From Coprosoma sp963632935 (GTDB lineage Bacteria > Bacillota_I > Bacilli_A > RF39 > UBA660), in assembly GCA_963632935.1 (NCBI GenBank), contig CAVGWA010000004.1:4605-68604 (forward strand): a DNA stretch of 64,000 nucleotides, given 5' to 3'. The position numbers were made by a program, and so were the translations under genes. Position 1 is the stretch's first letter, and each line of letters starts with the position of its first letter. The notes under the pieces were generated by a model. The model did not search any database, was not told the DNA's origin, and saw only the letters and a list, made by a program, of their open reading frames with translations. Positions 7,713 through 16,221 of this stretch are shown in pieces.

Positions 7713-9521
7713 TTATTTTTTTATTTGTATAAAAATTTTTTCAAAATTTTTATAATTTATTATTTCATAGTCTGTTCTAAAGCCAAAAACATCATGCAGA
7801 TCATCGGTTAAATCTGTTCTGGTATAAGCCGGACAATATCCAGTCCCTTTTTCTTCAAACATTTTCATTTCTTTTAATTTTTCTATTATTTGCGTATTTG
7901 TATATTTATAATTTAATTTTTTTTCTAATATTCTATAAATTAATAGTGATATAAAACATGTTAGAAAGTGAGCTTTAATCCTATCTTCTCTCGATAAATG
8001 AACAGTTCCAGAATCGAAATCGGTTTTTAATATTCTAAACGATTCTTCTATTTCCCATCTGTTTTTAGAAATTTTTAATATATCTTTTATCTCACCAGTT
8101 AAATTAGTTGTAATTCCATAATAGCCATCAAATTTTTCTTCTTCTTTAACTTTATCTTGATCAATAGAATATGAATAATAATATTTTGCTTTATTATTTT
8201 CTTCATTAAGTGAATTAATATCATTAATTTTATTATTCTTAGTTTTTTTGCTTTCACTGACTTCTTCTTTTATAAGTCTTCTGAAATCATTAGGATTAAC
8301 ACTTAATTTTATTTTTTCACCTTTATTTGTCAATCCTATTTTTTTATTTGCTCTTTCTATTTGACCATTTCTAACATTTCTTAAATAATCTCTATATTTA
8401 ATTTGAAATGTAACTATTAAATCTTGAACAACGTGAGCTGTTTCTGTTTTAATTATCTTATAAAAAATTGTTTCATAATGGTTTTTAGATAATTCTTCAT
8501 TATTTAATATTTCACTTAATTTATAAGTTTTACTTAAATCACCAACAATTCTCCAGTTGCCATCTTCAAAAATTTCTTTTTGATATTCTTTTTTTAATTT
8601 TTTAATAGATTGTGTAATTACAAATGCTTTGCCATCTTTTATATTAAATTGTTTAATTTCATCTGTACACATAGCAGCATCAGTACATATAATGGTTTTC
8701 TTATTATTTAAGGCAAAATCTTTTTCCATTTTTTCTTGTAAAGGTATTAAATGTTTTGTTTCATTTTCATTTCCTGGATATATATTCATGGCAATAGGTA
8801 AACCATTGCCATCCATAAATAATCCCATTCCAACTAATGGCTTAGCTTTACCATCTTTTCCTTTGCCAGATTTTTGAAGTTCTGTTTCTTCATTTATATC
8901 AAAGTAATAATTAGTACAATCAAAATACATAATTCTAGTGTTTCTATCAATTACTGATTTACTGTTATTGTATATTTCTTTTTGTATAAAATCTAATTCA
9001 GCATTTAGATAAGTTAAACCACGATATATATTTTCCAAATTATACTTAGGTGTTTCAATAAAATTTTTACTTAATTCATAAGTTTTAAGTTTTGATGAAG
9101 GATATATTATTCTTGAAAATACTAAATTAGATAATACTTCATTTAAATCAAACTCAAACTTGTATTTTTTACTTATCTTTTTAACAGTTTTATCTATATT
9201 TAATGAATAATATATATTCTTTAAGAATAGGTATCCAACATTAAAATTATTAATAACATCTTTAGGTATTAATTTATTTGAATATTTTTTTATAATAACT
9301 TCTTTTTCAATCATTGGTGGATGATTTTTAATATATTCATTTAAACAATTATTAAGATAAGTATTAGCATCGATTTTTTGTTCAGAAGCTAATAAAGTTA
9401 CTTTATTTTCATTACCGATAGTGAGAAGCGTTTTTGTAGTTCTTTTTCCGTTTCTATAATAATCTTCAATAATGGAATAATATTTAATATTTTTGGCGGT
9501 TGTTGTTCTTAATCTTACCAT
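7713..9521 (-). CDS. IS1634-family (IS4 group) transposase
   Basis: This 602-residue DDE transposase is probably intact. Catalytic acids are seen in MYFDCTNYYFD (first Asp), IICTDAAMCTDE (second Asp) and NRWEIEESFRILKTDF, which holds the Glu in an R-x3-E-x6-K arrangement typical of the IS4 superfamily. The N-terminus, MVRLRTTTAKNIKYYSI, is usual for IS1634. A 17-base-spaced promoter and an AGGATGTGATT ribosome site precede the start. Confidence 0.93.
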   Translation of the reverse strand: MVRLRTTTAKNIKYYSIIEDYYRNGKRTTKTLLTIGNENKVTLLASEQKIDANTYLNNCLNEYIKNHPPMIEKEVIIKKYSNKLIPKDVINNFNVGYLFLKNIYYSLNIDKTVKKISKKYKFEFDLNEVLSNLVFSRIIYPSSKLKTYELSKNFIETPKYNLENIYRGLTYLNAELDFIQKEIYNNSKSVIDRNTRIMYFDCTNYYFDINEETELQKSGKGKDGKAKPLVGMGLFMDGNGLPIAMNIYPGNENETKHLIPLQEKMEKDFALNNKKTIICTDAAMCTDEIKQFNIKDGKAFVITQSIKKLKKEYQKEIFEDGNWRIVGDLSKTYKLSEILNNEELSKNHYETIFYKIIKTETAHVVQDLIVTFQIKYRDYLRNVRNGQIERANKKIGLTNKGEKIKLSVNPNDFRRLIKEEVSESKKTKNNKINDINSLNEENNKAKYYYSYSIDQDKVKEEEKFDGYYGITTNLTGEIKDILKISKNRWEIEESFRILKTDFDSGTVHLSREDRIKAHFLTCFISLLIYRILEKKLNYKYTNTQIIEKLKEMKMFEEKGTGYCPAYTRTDLTDDLHDVFGFRTDYEIINYKNFEKIFIQIKK

Positions 9522-9542
9522 ATAATCACATCCTGTAATACC

Positions 9543-9571
9543 ATTATAACATTAGACGTAATTAGACGCAA
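9543..9571 (-). promoter_or_regulatory. Promoter of the IS1634-family transposase
   Basis: On the minus strand TTGCGT (9566-9571) and TATAAT (9543-9548) are separated by 17 bases, ending 21 bases before the ATG. Confidence 0.65.
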
Positions 9572-9764
9572 GATAAAAAATGCAAAAAAAATAAGTATTT
9601 TCAATACTTGCCATGCTATTTTAGACCTACAACTGTCAAACTTAGGGATGATACACTTGATAATTTATATGAAACAGTTATTAGTGATATAAACTTATCA
9701 GATAAAAAGTGTAGAACCTTGAATCAGTGCAGGAAATAGAGTATATTTATAATGGGTGATAAAT

Positions 9765-10232
9765 ATGGTAATAACAATTAAAGAAGAAGGCTCAAGATTT
9801 GGAACGCGTGTTGGAGCAATTATCTATAATGAAGAAAAAACAAAAGTTCTTTTAGAAAATCAAGATAATGGAAGATATATGTTCCCTGGCGGTAGAATTG
9901 ATGTTCACGAAGATAGTAATACTGCGATAGGTCGTGAATTAAAAGAAGAATTGGATTTGGAAACAGAACCAAAATTAAAGTATATAGTGGAAATGTTTTT
10001 AGATTCTCCAAAGACAAAATATCATGAAATCGGTTTATATTATTTATTAACTATTTCTGAAGATAAAGTTGCAAATAATTTTCATTCTTTAGATGGTGAT
10101 GGTATATTTGAATGGGTTTCAATATCAGAGATAGAAAACTATAAAATTTTAGCAAAGCCAATAAAAAATAAGGTTGTTAATAATCAAATTGTTGATGATA
10201 AATTAGAGCATTTAATTTATAGGGAATATTAA
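9765..10232 (+). CDS. NUDIX hydrolase
   Basis: NUDIX enzymes hydrolyse nucleoside diphosphates linked to another group, using a metal. The Nudix box is complete: GGRIDVHE, then RELKEELDL, matching G-x5-E-x7-R-E-x2-E-E. It is preceded by YMFPGGR, and the protein ends about 85 residues later. The substrate cannot be told from sequence. I start at ATG 9765, not GTG 9756, because GGGTGAT at 9754-9760 is the ribosome site. The gene lies between two insertion sequences, so it is probably accessory DNA. Confidence 0.88.
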   Translation: MVITIKEEGSRFGTRVGAIIYNEEKTKVLLENQDNGRYMFPGGRIDVHEDSNTAIGRELKEELDLETEPKLKYIVEMFLDSPKTKYHEIGLYYLLTISEDKVANNFHSLDGDGIFEWVSISEIENYKILAKPIKNKVVNNQIVDDKLEHLIYREY

Positions 10233-10276
10233 TTATATTAAAATTCGATAAACCAAAAGTATAAACGGACTATTGG

Positions 10277-11729
10277 GGTTCTTTGTCAAATAGTGTTGGT
10301 GAACAATAAATTTGATAAATGAATTGATATTATAGGGATGATGAAAGTCATCCCTTTATAATGCCTTTAATTAAGAAAATACGAGATATAAAATGATCAT
10401 ATTTTTTATAACCAAAAGCAATTCTTTTAATGCATTTTATTAAATTATTAGTCCCCTCAATAATGCCATTATTAATATCATATTTAAATGAATTTTCAAT
10501 ATATTTAATATTTTCTTTGTATAATTTTAATGCTTGTTTCATTTTTAAAGATAAATTTTTATTTTGGTTTAATGTTATTGATTTAAATTTTTCAAAATTT
10601 TTATCTTTTAAAGAATTAATTAAACCTTGATAACATTCGTAAGTAGTTTTCAAAGTCTGATTTGTATTAATCAAATATTGAACAATATCTTTTTGAGACA
10701 TATCTTTACGAAAATGTTTAGAATATTGTTTTTCTTCAGATAAATCATTTTCATTTTTAACAATTAATTTCCAATAATCTTTTAATTTATTATAATTAGG
10801 ATTATCTTTTTTACACAAGCTAACTCTAGTAGAATTTAATGCATTATAAGCTTGAATAACAATATGAAATCTATCAATAGATATATCAGCATTTTTAAAT
10901 AATTTTTTAGCTAAGAAGATGTAACCAGAATAAAAGTCAATAGAAATATGTTTAACTTTATCGCGTTCTTGTTTGGAGTATCTTCTAAAATATTTTTCTA
11001 AATCTCTAGATTTTCTAGAATCATTTATATCAAATAAGTTACCATTGTCATTATTGGTAATAATAAAAGCCATTTTACCTTTAGTATCTTTAGTAGCTTT
11101 AAATTCATCCCAATTCATTGATTTAGGCAAAGTGGGATGCCTTAAAACAGTATTAGATGATATCTCATTTAATATACGGTCAATGACAGAAACAGAAACA
11201 TCCATTCTTTTAGCAATATCTTTTTCAGATTGTTTTTCCATAAGTTCTAGTTTAATTTGTAAATTGGTGTTATTAGAGATATTTTTATTCTTATTAACTA
11301 GGTTAGTTTCGGCAATAAATGTGTTATTACAATGCTTACAAAAGAAACGTTGTTTATGAAGAATTAATCTAGTTAAACAATTTCCTTGTTTAGGAATTTT
11401 AACAATACAATTTTTTCTAAAGCCCCATTTGATAATATCATCTGTAGATTGATTGATAATTCCACAATTTGGACAACGTTCAGGCATATAGGTCAAAATA
11501 CCTTCAATTATCTTGTAAAATTTCCCTTTTATCAATTTTTCTTTACAATTAGTAATAATATGAATATTTTCATCTTTAATATTTAGTAAATTTAGTATAT
11601 AATTATTTGTAGACATAAGTTTATTCCTTTCAGTGTATTATTAACAATTACATTGTATCAAACTTATGTCTTTTTTTAATAAAAACAGTGTAGTGATTTA
11701 CACTCACCAACACTATTTATAATACAACC
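10277..11729 (-). mobile_element. ISL3-family insertion sequence, complete
   Basis: Imperfect 26-bp inverted repeats lie at 10277-10302 and 11704-11729. They share AAATAGTGTTGGTGA as a perfect 15-bp inner part, with 5 mismatches in the outer 11. The left end, GGTTCTTTGTCAAATAGTG, looks typical of ISL3 ends. I see no clear 8-bp target duplication; only CTATT occurs on both sides (10270-10274 and 11729-11733). A GTGTAGTGATTTACAC hairpin lies inside the right end. Confidence 0.85.
10348..11616 (-). CDS. ISL3-family transposase
   Basis: This 422-residue protein has the full ISL3 layout: an N-terminal zinc ribbon (CPNC near residue 46, then CKHC near 94), a helix-turn-helix around SEKDIAKRMDVSVSVIDRIL, and a DDE domain containing SIDFYSGYI, ISIDRFHIVIQAYN and a C-terminal IIEGTNNLIKCIKR. 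No frameshift is visible. The stop is TGA inside an AGGGATGA/TCATCCCT hairpin (10334-10355). The ribosome site GAAAGGAA precedes the ATG. Confidence 0.94.
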   Translation of the reverse strand: MSTNNYILNLLNIKDENIHIITNCKEKLIKGKFYKIIEGILTYMPERCPNCGIINQSTDDIIKWGFRKNCIVKIPKQGNCLTRLILHKQRFFCKHCNNTFIAETNLVNKNKNISNNTNLQIKLELMEKQSEKDIAKRMDVSVSVIDRILNEISSNTVLRHPTLPKSMNWDEFKATKDTKGKMAFIITNNDNGNLFDINDSRKSRDLEKYFRRYSKQERDKVKHISIDFYSGYIFLAKKLFKNADISIDRFHIVIQAYNALNSTRVSLCKKDNPNYNKLKDYWKLIVKNENDLSEEKQYSKHFRKDMSQKDIVQYLINTNQTLKTTYECYQGLINSLKDKNFEKFKSITLNQNKNLSLKMKQALKLYKENIKYIENSFKYDINNGIIEGTNNLIKCIKRIAFGYKKYDHFISRIFLIKGIIKG

Positions 11730-11830
11730 TATTAAAGTAGATATTTCTACTTTTTTAATTTTAGATAAAATAATTAAATAAAAAAAATATCACCACATAT
11801 TATATAATGTAAAAATCGAGGTGATTATAA

Positions 11831-12607
11831 TTGAAATACGAAAAAATAAAACAAAACATTAAATTACAAAATGACTTAAGGCAAATTGGAATAGAAACAA
11901 CAAATTTAAAACCATTAATGGGACCAACTGGTCCAAAAGGGGATATTGGACCAACAGGACCTCAAGGGATAATGGGTCCAACAGGTTCAAAAGGAGATAA
12001 CGGAATAAAAGGTGACATTGGTCCGACTGGACCCAAAGGAGAAAATGGAATAAAAGGGGATATAGGTCCGACTGGACCCAAAGGAGAAACCGGTCCAAGA
12101 GGAATTGCAGGCCCAGTAGGCCCCGCTGGTTTAGAAGGAGACATCGGACCAACAGGACCAACAGGACCTGCTGGAACATTAGGACCTACATCGTATAGTG
12201 TAGTTGCCTTTGCTAGTTATCCAAATACTCAAAATACAGGAATAATCGATATGGGGTCAAGAAGAATAATACCAGGTGTTACTGATATAATATCAATGCC
12301 TAATAATAATGATATAGTAATTAATAAAACAGGCGTTTATGAAATAGTAATGTGTGGAAGAATATCAGGAGTAACACAAATAGTTGGAGCATCATTTGCC
12401 TTAATAAATAAAGGCACAGGTGCAATTATAAATGATTTAGAATTTAAATTAGAAAAGGGAGAGACTAGCGATATGGATTTTTCTGAAACTAATTTTGTTG
12501 ATATAAATGCTGGAACAACATTACAAATAAAAACTACAACAACAGAAACAACTTCAAATATTAAATTTACAGAAATAAATTTATTAATTAAAAGATATAA
12601 TATATAA
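11831..12607 (+). CDS. Collagen-like repeat protein with C-terminal BclA/C1q-like domain
   Basis: This 258-residue protein has a short N-terminal segment (1-30), about 30 Gly-X-Y triplets (31-125, mostly GPT, GPK, GDI and GIK) and a C-terminal domain of about 130 residues. That domain starts at SYSVVAFASYP and is rich in beta-strand text such as ITKTGVYEIVM-like segments, as in the C1q/TNF-like tip of exosporium BclA. There is no signal peptide, which also fits a spore-surface protein assembled in the mother cell. The start is TTG 11831 with GAGGTGAT at 11819-11826. Function as a spore or cell-surface filament is inferred. Confidence 0.85.
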   Translation: MKYEKIKQNIKLQNDLRQIGIETTNLKPLMGPTGPKGDIGPTGPQGIMGPTGSKGDNGIKGDIGPTGPKGENGIKGDIGPTGPKGETGPRGIAGPVGPAGLEGDIGPTGPTGPAGTLGPTSYSVVAFASYPNTQNTGIIDMGSRRIIPGVTDIISMPNNNDIVINKTGVYEIVMCGRISGVTQIVGASFALINKGTGAIINDLEFKLEKGETSDMDFSETNFVDINAGTTLQIKTTTTETTSNIKFTEINLLIKRYNI

Positions 12608-12635
12608 AAAAATTGGACATTAATTCCAATTTTTA
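12607..12635. terminator. Bidirectional terminator, collagen-like gene / thioredoxin-like gene
   Basis: AAAAATTGGA pairs with TCCAATTTTT around a short loop. The hairpin directly follows the collagen-like stop and contains the stop of the opposing gene. Confidence 0.7.
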
Positions 12636-13081
12636 TATACATCATTAACACCTTTGTTATTATATTCATCTAAAATAGCTTTTTTAATCTTTTTATCCAT
12701 ACTTGATAAATAACCAGTAAATGTTTTTTTACCAATTATAATATAAGGCACACCAGATGCTTCTTCATTTAATTTACTAGCCATTTTATTCATAAGATCA
12801 TTATTTTCATCATCATTCCAAACCTCAAAACTATATATATTAAAATATGACTTATATTTATTATCTAAATTATTAAAAAATAAGTTAAGTTCTTCACAAT
12901 GTGGACATCCATCACCCCAAAATACATAAATATTAATTTTTTTATTATCAAATTTAATGTCAGATTCTTTTTGGCTTTTAAATGTAGTATTAGTTGTCTT
13001 TTTATTAGAAGCAAAAAAACAAACAATACCAATTAAAATAATAATAATTAAAACACTTATCCCATAAATATATTTTTTCAT
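12620..13081 (-). CDS. Membrane-anchored thioredoxin-like protein (CPHC)
   Basis: This protein of about 153 residues has an N-terminal membrane helix (5-24) and a thioredoxin-fold domain with active site GDGCPHCEEL. The cis-Pro region reads GVPYIIIGKKTFTGY. The CPHC motif is common in DsbA/DsbC-type oxidoreductases, so it may handle thiols at the outer face of the membrane. The partner is unknown. I chose the ATG at 13081, giving MKKYIYG; in-frame ATG codons at 13099 and 13120 would add 6 or 13 residues that look less like a protein start. Confidence 0.75.
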   Translation of the reverse strand: MKKYIYGISVLIIIILIGIVCFFASNKKTTNTTFKSQKESDIKFDNKKINIYVFWGDGCPHCEELNLFFNNLDNKYKSYFNIYSFEVWNDDENNDLMNKMASKLNEEASGVPYIIIGKKTFTGYLSSMDKKIKKAILDEYNNKGVNDVYKNWN

Positions 13082-13189
13082 ACAACCAACTTCTTTCATA
13101 ATACTTTTTAATTCTATCATTATATTTTATCACAGTCAATGGATAAATTTTGGAATGTTATGGTATAATAAATAGGCGAGGGGATTTAT

Positions 13190-14020
13190 ATGAAAGAAAT
13201 AATTATAGATACAATAATAGATAATTTAAAGCTTTTACCATTTCTATTTTTAGCTTTTTTAATAATTGAATTTACTGAACACAAATTAACTCATAAAAAT
13301 GAAAAAATTATTAGTAAAGCAGGTAGATTTGGGCCATTAATCGGTAGCCTTTTAGGTGCTATTCCACAATGTGGGTTTTCTGTTATGGCGACCAATTTAT
13401 ATGCCACTAGGATAATTACTTTAGGCACTTTAATATCAGTATATTTATCTACAAGTGATGAGATGCTTCCAATATTAATAGCTGAAAAAGCTAATATTAA
13501 TATAATATTAACATTAGTATTAATTAAAATTATTATTGGCTTTGTATCAGGTTTCTTCATTGATTTATTTATAAAAGAAAAACATGAAAAACAATATGAA
13601 ATATGCCCACGCGATCATTGTGATTGTGAACATGGCATAATAAAATCAGCTTTAAAACATACTTTAAAAATATTTATATTCATATTTGTATTTACTTTTA
13701 TTTTAAATATTATCTTTCATTATGTAGGTGAAGATACCATAAAAAACATTCTTAATAAAAATACACTATTTACGCCATTTATCTCTGGTATAATTGGGCT
13801 TATTCCAAATTGTGGTTCAAGCATTTTACTTACTGAATTATATTTATCCAATATTTTGCCGTTTTCAGCTGCTTTAACAGGACTTTTAGCCAATAGTGGG
13901 GTTGCTCTATTAGTTTTGTTTAAAAGCGATAAAAAGCTACGTGAATGCATTAAAATAGTTGGTATAATATATTCGATAAGTGTAGTTAGTGGTTTCATAT
14001 TAATGTGTTTTAGTTTATAA
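13190..14020 (+). CDS. Putative heavy-metal exporter, ArsP_2 family (10 TM)
   Basis: This 276-residue membrane protein is built as an internal duplication. The first half has GSLLGAIPQCGFSVMAT and the second half SGIIGLIPNCGSSILL, each a paired Pro-x-Cys-Gly motif inside a helix, typical of the DUF2899/ArsP_2 family of putative metal permeases. A cytoplasmic linker between the halves (about 135-150) holds a Cys/His-rich patch, CPRDHCDCEHG, that could bind metal. It forms a pair with the ZIP gene 37 bases downstream. The exported metal cannot be told. The RBS is GCGAGGGGAT. Confidence 0.82.
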   Translation: MKEIIIDTIIDNLKLLPFLFLAFLIIEFTEHKLTHKNEKIISKAGRFGPLIGSLLGAIPQCGFSVMATNLYATRIITLGTLISVYLSTSDEMLPILIAEKANINIILTLVLIKIIIGFVSGFFIDLFIKEKHEKQYEICPRDHCDCEHGIIKSALKHTLKIFIFIFVFTFILNIIFHYVGEDTIKNILNKNTLFTPFISGIIGLIPNCGSSILLTELYLSNILPFSAALTGLLANSGVALLVLFKSDKKLRECIKIVGIIYSISVVSGFILMCFSL

Positions 14021-14042
14021 GGTATAGTGTTATACCTTTTTT
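14019..14042 (+). terminator. Terminator after the ArsP_2 gene
   Basis: AAGGTATA pairs with TATACCTT (loop GTGT), followed by TTTTTT. It lies before the ZIP gene and may be partly read through. Confidence 0.65.
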
Positions 14043-14057
14043 CATATGGTTAAATAG

Positions 14058-14786
14058 GTGAGTAATATGTTTTATTTTCCTTTTATTTTAAGTTTTATAG
14101 CAGGCATTTCAACCTTACTAGGTTCACTTGTTATTTTTACAAAAGGAAATAAAGATAAAATAATAAAATATTCTTTAGCTTTTGCATCTGGGGTCATGTT
14201 TAGTGTATCAATATTTAATTTAATTTTTGAAAGTTTAATTCTAATTGATAGTAAATATAAATTTTTTTATTCTGCGTTTTTTATTACAATTGGATTAATT
14301 ATTCCATGCATAATAGATAAATTATTTAAATGTAGTAATAAACTTTATAAAATTGGTATATTTTCCTTTTTAACAGTTATTGCTCATAATATTCCTGAAG
14401 GCATTATTACCTATTTAACATTAAATACTGATATAAAATTAGGTATAGCTATAACACTTGCTATTACAATACATAATATGCCAGAAGGTATAAGTATAGC
14501 TATTCCAATATATTATTCTTCTAAAAGTAAACTAAAAGCCATATTATTAACATTTATAGCAGGTATATCTGAATTTTTTGGTGCAATAATAGCTTGCTTG
14601 TTTTTTAAAAATATTTCTATTAATATTATTGGTTTTTTATTTTCTATAGTTGCTGGTATTATGTCATATATGTCTATTTTAGAATTATTACCAAATGCTT
14701 TAAATTATAAAGAAAAAAAGAAAACATTAATTTTCTTTATAATTGGATTTATTTTTATGTATTTAAATCATCTTTTAATAAAATAG
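14058..14786 (+). CDS. ZIP-family metal transporter (ZupT-like)
   Basis: ZIP proteins import divalent metals such as zinc, iron or manganese. The 242-residue protein has about eight membrane helices. The two metal-binding helices carry the family motifs: AHNIPEGIITY (about residues 112-122) and IHNMPEGISIAIP (about 140-152). A third motif, ISEFFGA, lies near residue 172. A GTGA-type ribosome site precedes the ATG. Together with the ArsP_2 gene upstream it suggests a small metal-balance locus. Substrate specificity is not visible. Confidence 0.9.
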   Translation: MSNMFYFPFILSFIAGISTLLGSLVIFTKGNKDKIIKYSLAFASGVMFSVSIFNLIFESLILIDSKYKFFYSAFFITIGLIIPCIIDKLFKCSNKLYKIGIFSFLTVIAHNIPEGIITYLTLNTDIKLGIAITLAITIHNMPEGISIAIPIYYSSKSKLKAILLTFIAGISEFFGAIIACLFFKNISINIIGFLFSIVAGIMSYMSILELLPNALNYKEKKKTLIFFIIGFIFMYLNHLLIK

Positions 14787-14790
14787 GGGA

Positions 14791-15261
14791 TTAATAAATA
14801 ATTTTATCATCAATATTTTTAAATTTATCAAATAATTTAATAGTTTCTTCCCTATCTATTTGTTTAAAATTTACAATTTTATTATTATATAAATTATTAA
14901 ATAAAGAATATATCATATCATCCTTAAACCCTATATTAGCAGCATCTTCTTTATTATTTCCATAATATATTGTCCTAATATTAGCCCAAATAATAGCTGA
15001 TAAACACATAGGACATGGGAAACATGTAGTATATATTTGACAGCCTGATAGGTCATGTGTGTTTAATATATTACAAGCATCTCTAATAGCTGATATTTCT
15101 GCATGAGCAGTCGGATCATTATTAATTAAAACATTATTTTTACCAGTAGCAATAATTTGATTATCTTTAACAATCACAGCTCCAAATGGACCACCATCTT
15201 TAAATTTATTATTATAGTTTTTTTCTGCCTCTTTATTAGCAGCGTACATATATTTATTCAT
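14791..15261 (-). CDS. guaD: Guanine deaminase (GuaD-type cytidine deaminase fold)
   Basis: The enzyme converts guanine to xanthine and ammonia. The 156-residue protein matches the length of Bacillus GuaD. Zinc ligands are H53 (TAHAE, with E55 as proton shuttle) and C83/C86 in CFPCPMC. The text GGPFGAVIVKD, NNDPTAHAE and the late GFKDDMIYSLF agree with GuaD better than with TadA, which is normally a little longer and has a different tail. It stands alone between a convergent ZIP gene and the XRE gene behind it. Confidence 0.85.
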   Translation of the reverse strand: MNKYMYAANKEAEKNYNNKFKDGGPFGAVIVKDNQIIATGKNNVLINNDPTAHAEISAIRDACNILNTHDLSGCQIYTTCFPCPMCLSAIIWANIRTIYYGNNKEDAANIGFKDDMIYSLFNNLYNNKIVNFKQIDREETIKLFDKFKNIDDKIIY

Positions 15262-15277
15262 ATTAAAACCTCACTTT

Positions 15278-15311
15278 AAAATAAAAGAATAAACCATAAT
15301 AAATTTATTCT
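15278..15311 (-). terminator. Terminator after the XRE regulator gene
   Basis: On the minus strand AGAATAAA pairs with TTTATTCT and is followed by TTTATTTT. It lies between the regulator stop and the guaD start. Confidence 0.6.
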
Positions 15312-15345
15312 ATCTATACAAGTTAACATAATATATATTATCGGA

Positions 15346-16131
15346 TTATCCGTTATTAGATTTTCTTGACTGAATTTCATCAATTTTATACATTATTTCA
15401 GCAACATTTTCTTCATTAACTTCAGTATAACCAAGTTCTTTCATAGCTTGTACTTTTGCTGAATTTATTTCTAATGTTCTGCTCATTTTATCTTCTAATT
15501 TGTGTTCAATTTGAGCGACAAAACGTTTATGTGTTTCTGCAATTCTTGCCTTGCTAGAAGTTCCAGCATGGTATAAATTTAAAGCTGAAAAAAAGATACT
15601 TTCAAATACAAATTGTTCTGTTTCATCATAAACAAACTCATAAGGCTTTGTAAATCCTCCAACTTTAGATACATAGGCTAAAATATATTTTAATTCTTTC
15701 ATGCTTTCCATTGACTGTAAAAAATGATATAAATATAAAATAGAATTATAACCATCTTCATCTTTTTCATCTTCTAAACGCTCTTTTAATTCATCAACAA
15801 TATTATGCATAAGTTCTTTTTGCTTATTATTTAAACCGCTGAATATAGCATTATTATCTGACACATTACTTTTAGTAGTATTTTCAAATAAACTATTAAT
15901 CCTAGTTTCAACATCCATAATATAATCTGTATCAACTTTAATAGTATTAAGTTCTTCAGCAGATTTAATTCCTAAAATATTAAGCAAAATAACTTTTTTG
16001 TCTTTTGGCCATTTATTAATATCATCAAGTTCTAAATAATTATAAATCATTTGTCTAGATACACCTAAACATTTAGCAAGTTTTACTTTAGAAATTCCTA
16101 ATTCTCTTAAAATGTCATTTAATCTTTCCAT
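15346..16131 (-). CDS. XRE-type HTH regulator with helical C-terminal domain
   Basis: This 261-residue protein has an N-terminal helix-turn-helix (about 5-50: ILRELGISKVKLAKCLGVSRQMIYNY), a variable linker (60-95) and a mostly helical domain of about 150 residues that I do not recognise. There are no membrane segments. It has its own 17-spaced promoter and a GGAGGG site, so it is probably well expressed alone. Its targets are unknown. The neighbours, guaD on one side and a cell-wall sulfatase on the other, do not point to a clear role. Confidence 0.7.
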   Translation of the reverse strand: MERLNDILRELGISKVKLAKCLGVSRQMIYNYLELDDINKWPKDKKVILLNILGIKSAEELNTIKVDTDYIMDVETRINSLFENTTKSNVSDNNAIFSGLNNKQKELMHNIVDELKERLEDEKDEDGYNSILYLYHFLQSMESMKELKYILAYVSKVGGFTKPYEFVYDETEQFVFESIFFSALNLYHAGTSSKARIAETHKRFVAQIEHKLEDKMSRTLEINSAKVQAMKELGYTEVNEENVAEIMYKIDEIQSRKSNNG

Positions 16132-16158
16132 AAATTTCGTAACCCTCCTACTATTAAT

Positions 16159-16187
16159 ATTTTAACCTACTACCCTATCAAAGTCAA
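16159..16187 (-). promoter_or_regulatory. Promoter of the XRE regulator gene
   Basis: On the minus strand TTGACT (16182-16187) and TAAAAT (16159-16164) are separated by 17 bases. GGAGGG follows about 10 bases after the -10 box. Confidence 0.7.
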
Positions 16188-16221
16188 GACAAATGTAAAA
16201 TTATGTATAACACAATAATTA

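Larger units (their letters stand above)
7616..9644 (-). mobile_element. IS1634-family insertion sequence, complete
   Basis: Perfect 16-bp inverted repeats bound the element, TAAGTTTGACAGTTGT at 7616-7631 and its complement at 9629-9644. They enclose one transposase gene. The outer TTA/TAA bases of the repeat probably belong partly to the target duplication: CTTA occurs at 7614-7617 and 9641-9644. The exact ends are uncertain by about 3 bases. Short hairpins lie just inside both ends (7636-7689 and 9593-9609), a layout that blocks read-in transcription. Confidence 0.88.
7480..9739 (+). pseudogene. Small hypothetical gene broken by an IS1634-family insertion and a frameshift
   Basis: An ATG at 7480 opens MRKYNNDIYSMYEEYQK, then the frame shifts near 7530 into HYSDVTYNNDLKALITALENYYSLSYN, which runs into the IS at 7616. 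Beyond the IS, from 9641, the reading LRDDTLDNLYETVISDINL continues to TAG at 9737-9739. Joining the flanks at the shared CTTA restores one frame across the insertion, so this is one gene of about 80 codons with two lesions. I do not recognise the product. GTG/ATG codons at 7471 and 7474 are in the same frame and could also start it. Confidence 0.6.

Noticed and set aside
10270..11733. CTATT as target duplication of the ISL3 element
   Set aside because: ISL3 elements normally give 8 bp; a 5-base match in AT-rich DNA is weak and would make the inverted ends unequal.
11860..12180. CRISPR-like or satellite repeat
   Set aside because: The periodic sequence is the Gly-X-Y coding repeat of the collagen-like gene, without equal spacers. 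No CRISPR array was seen anywhere in the window.
12337..12669. Open frame of 110 codons on the minus strand inside the collagen-like gene
   Set aside because: It lies opposite a clear collagen-like coding region and has no recognisable domain or ribosome site.
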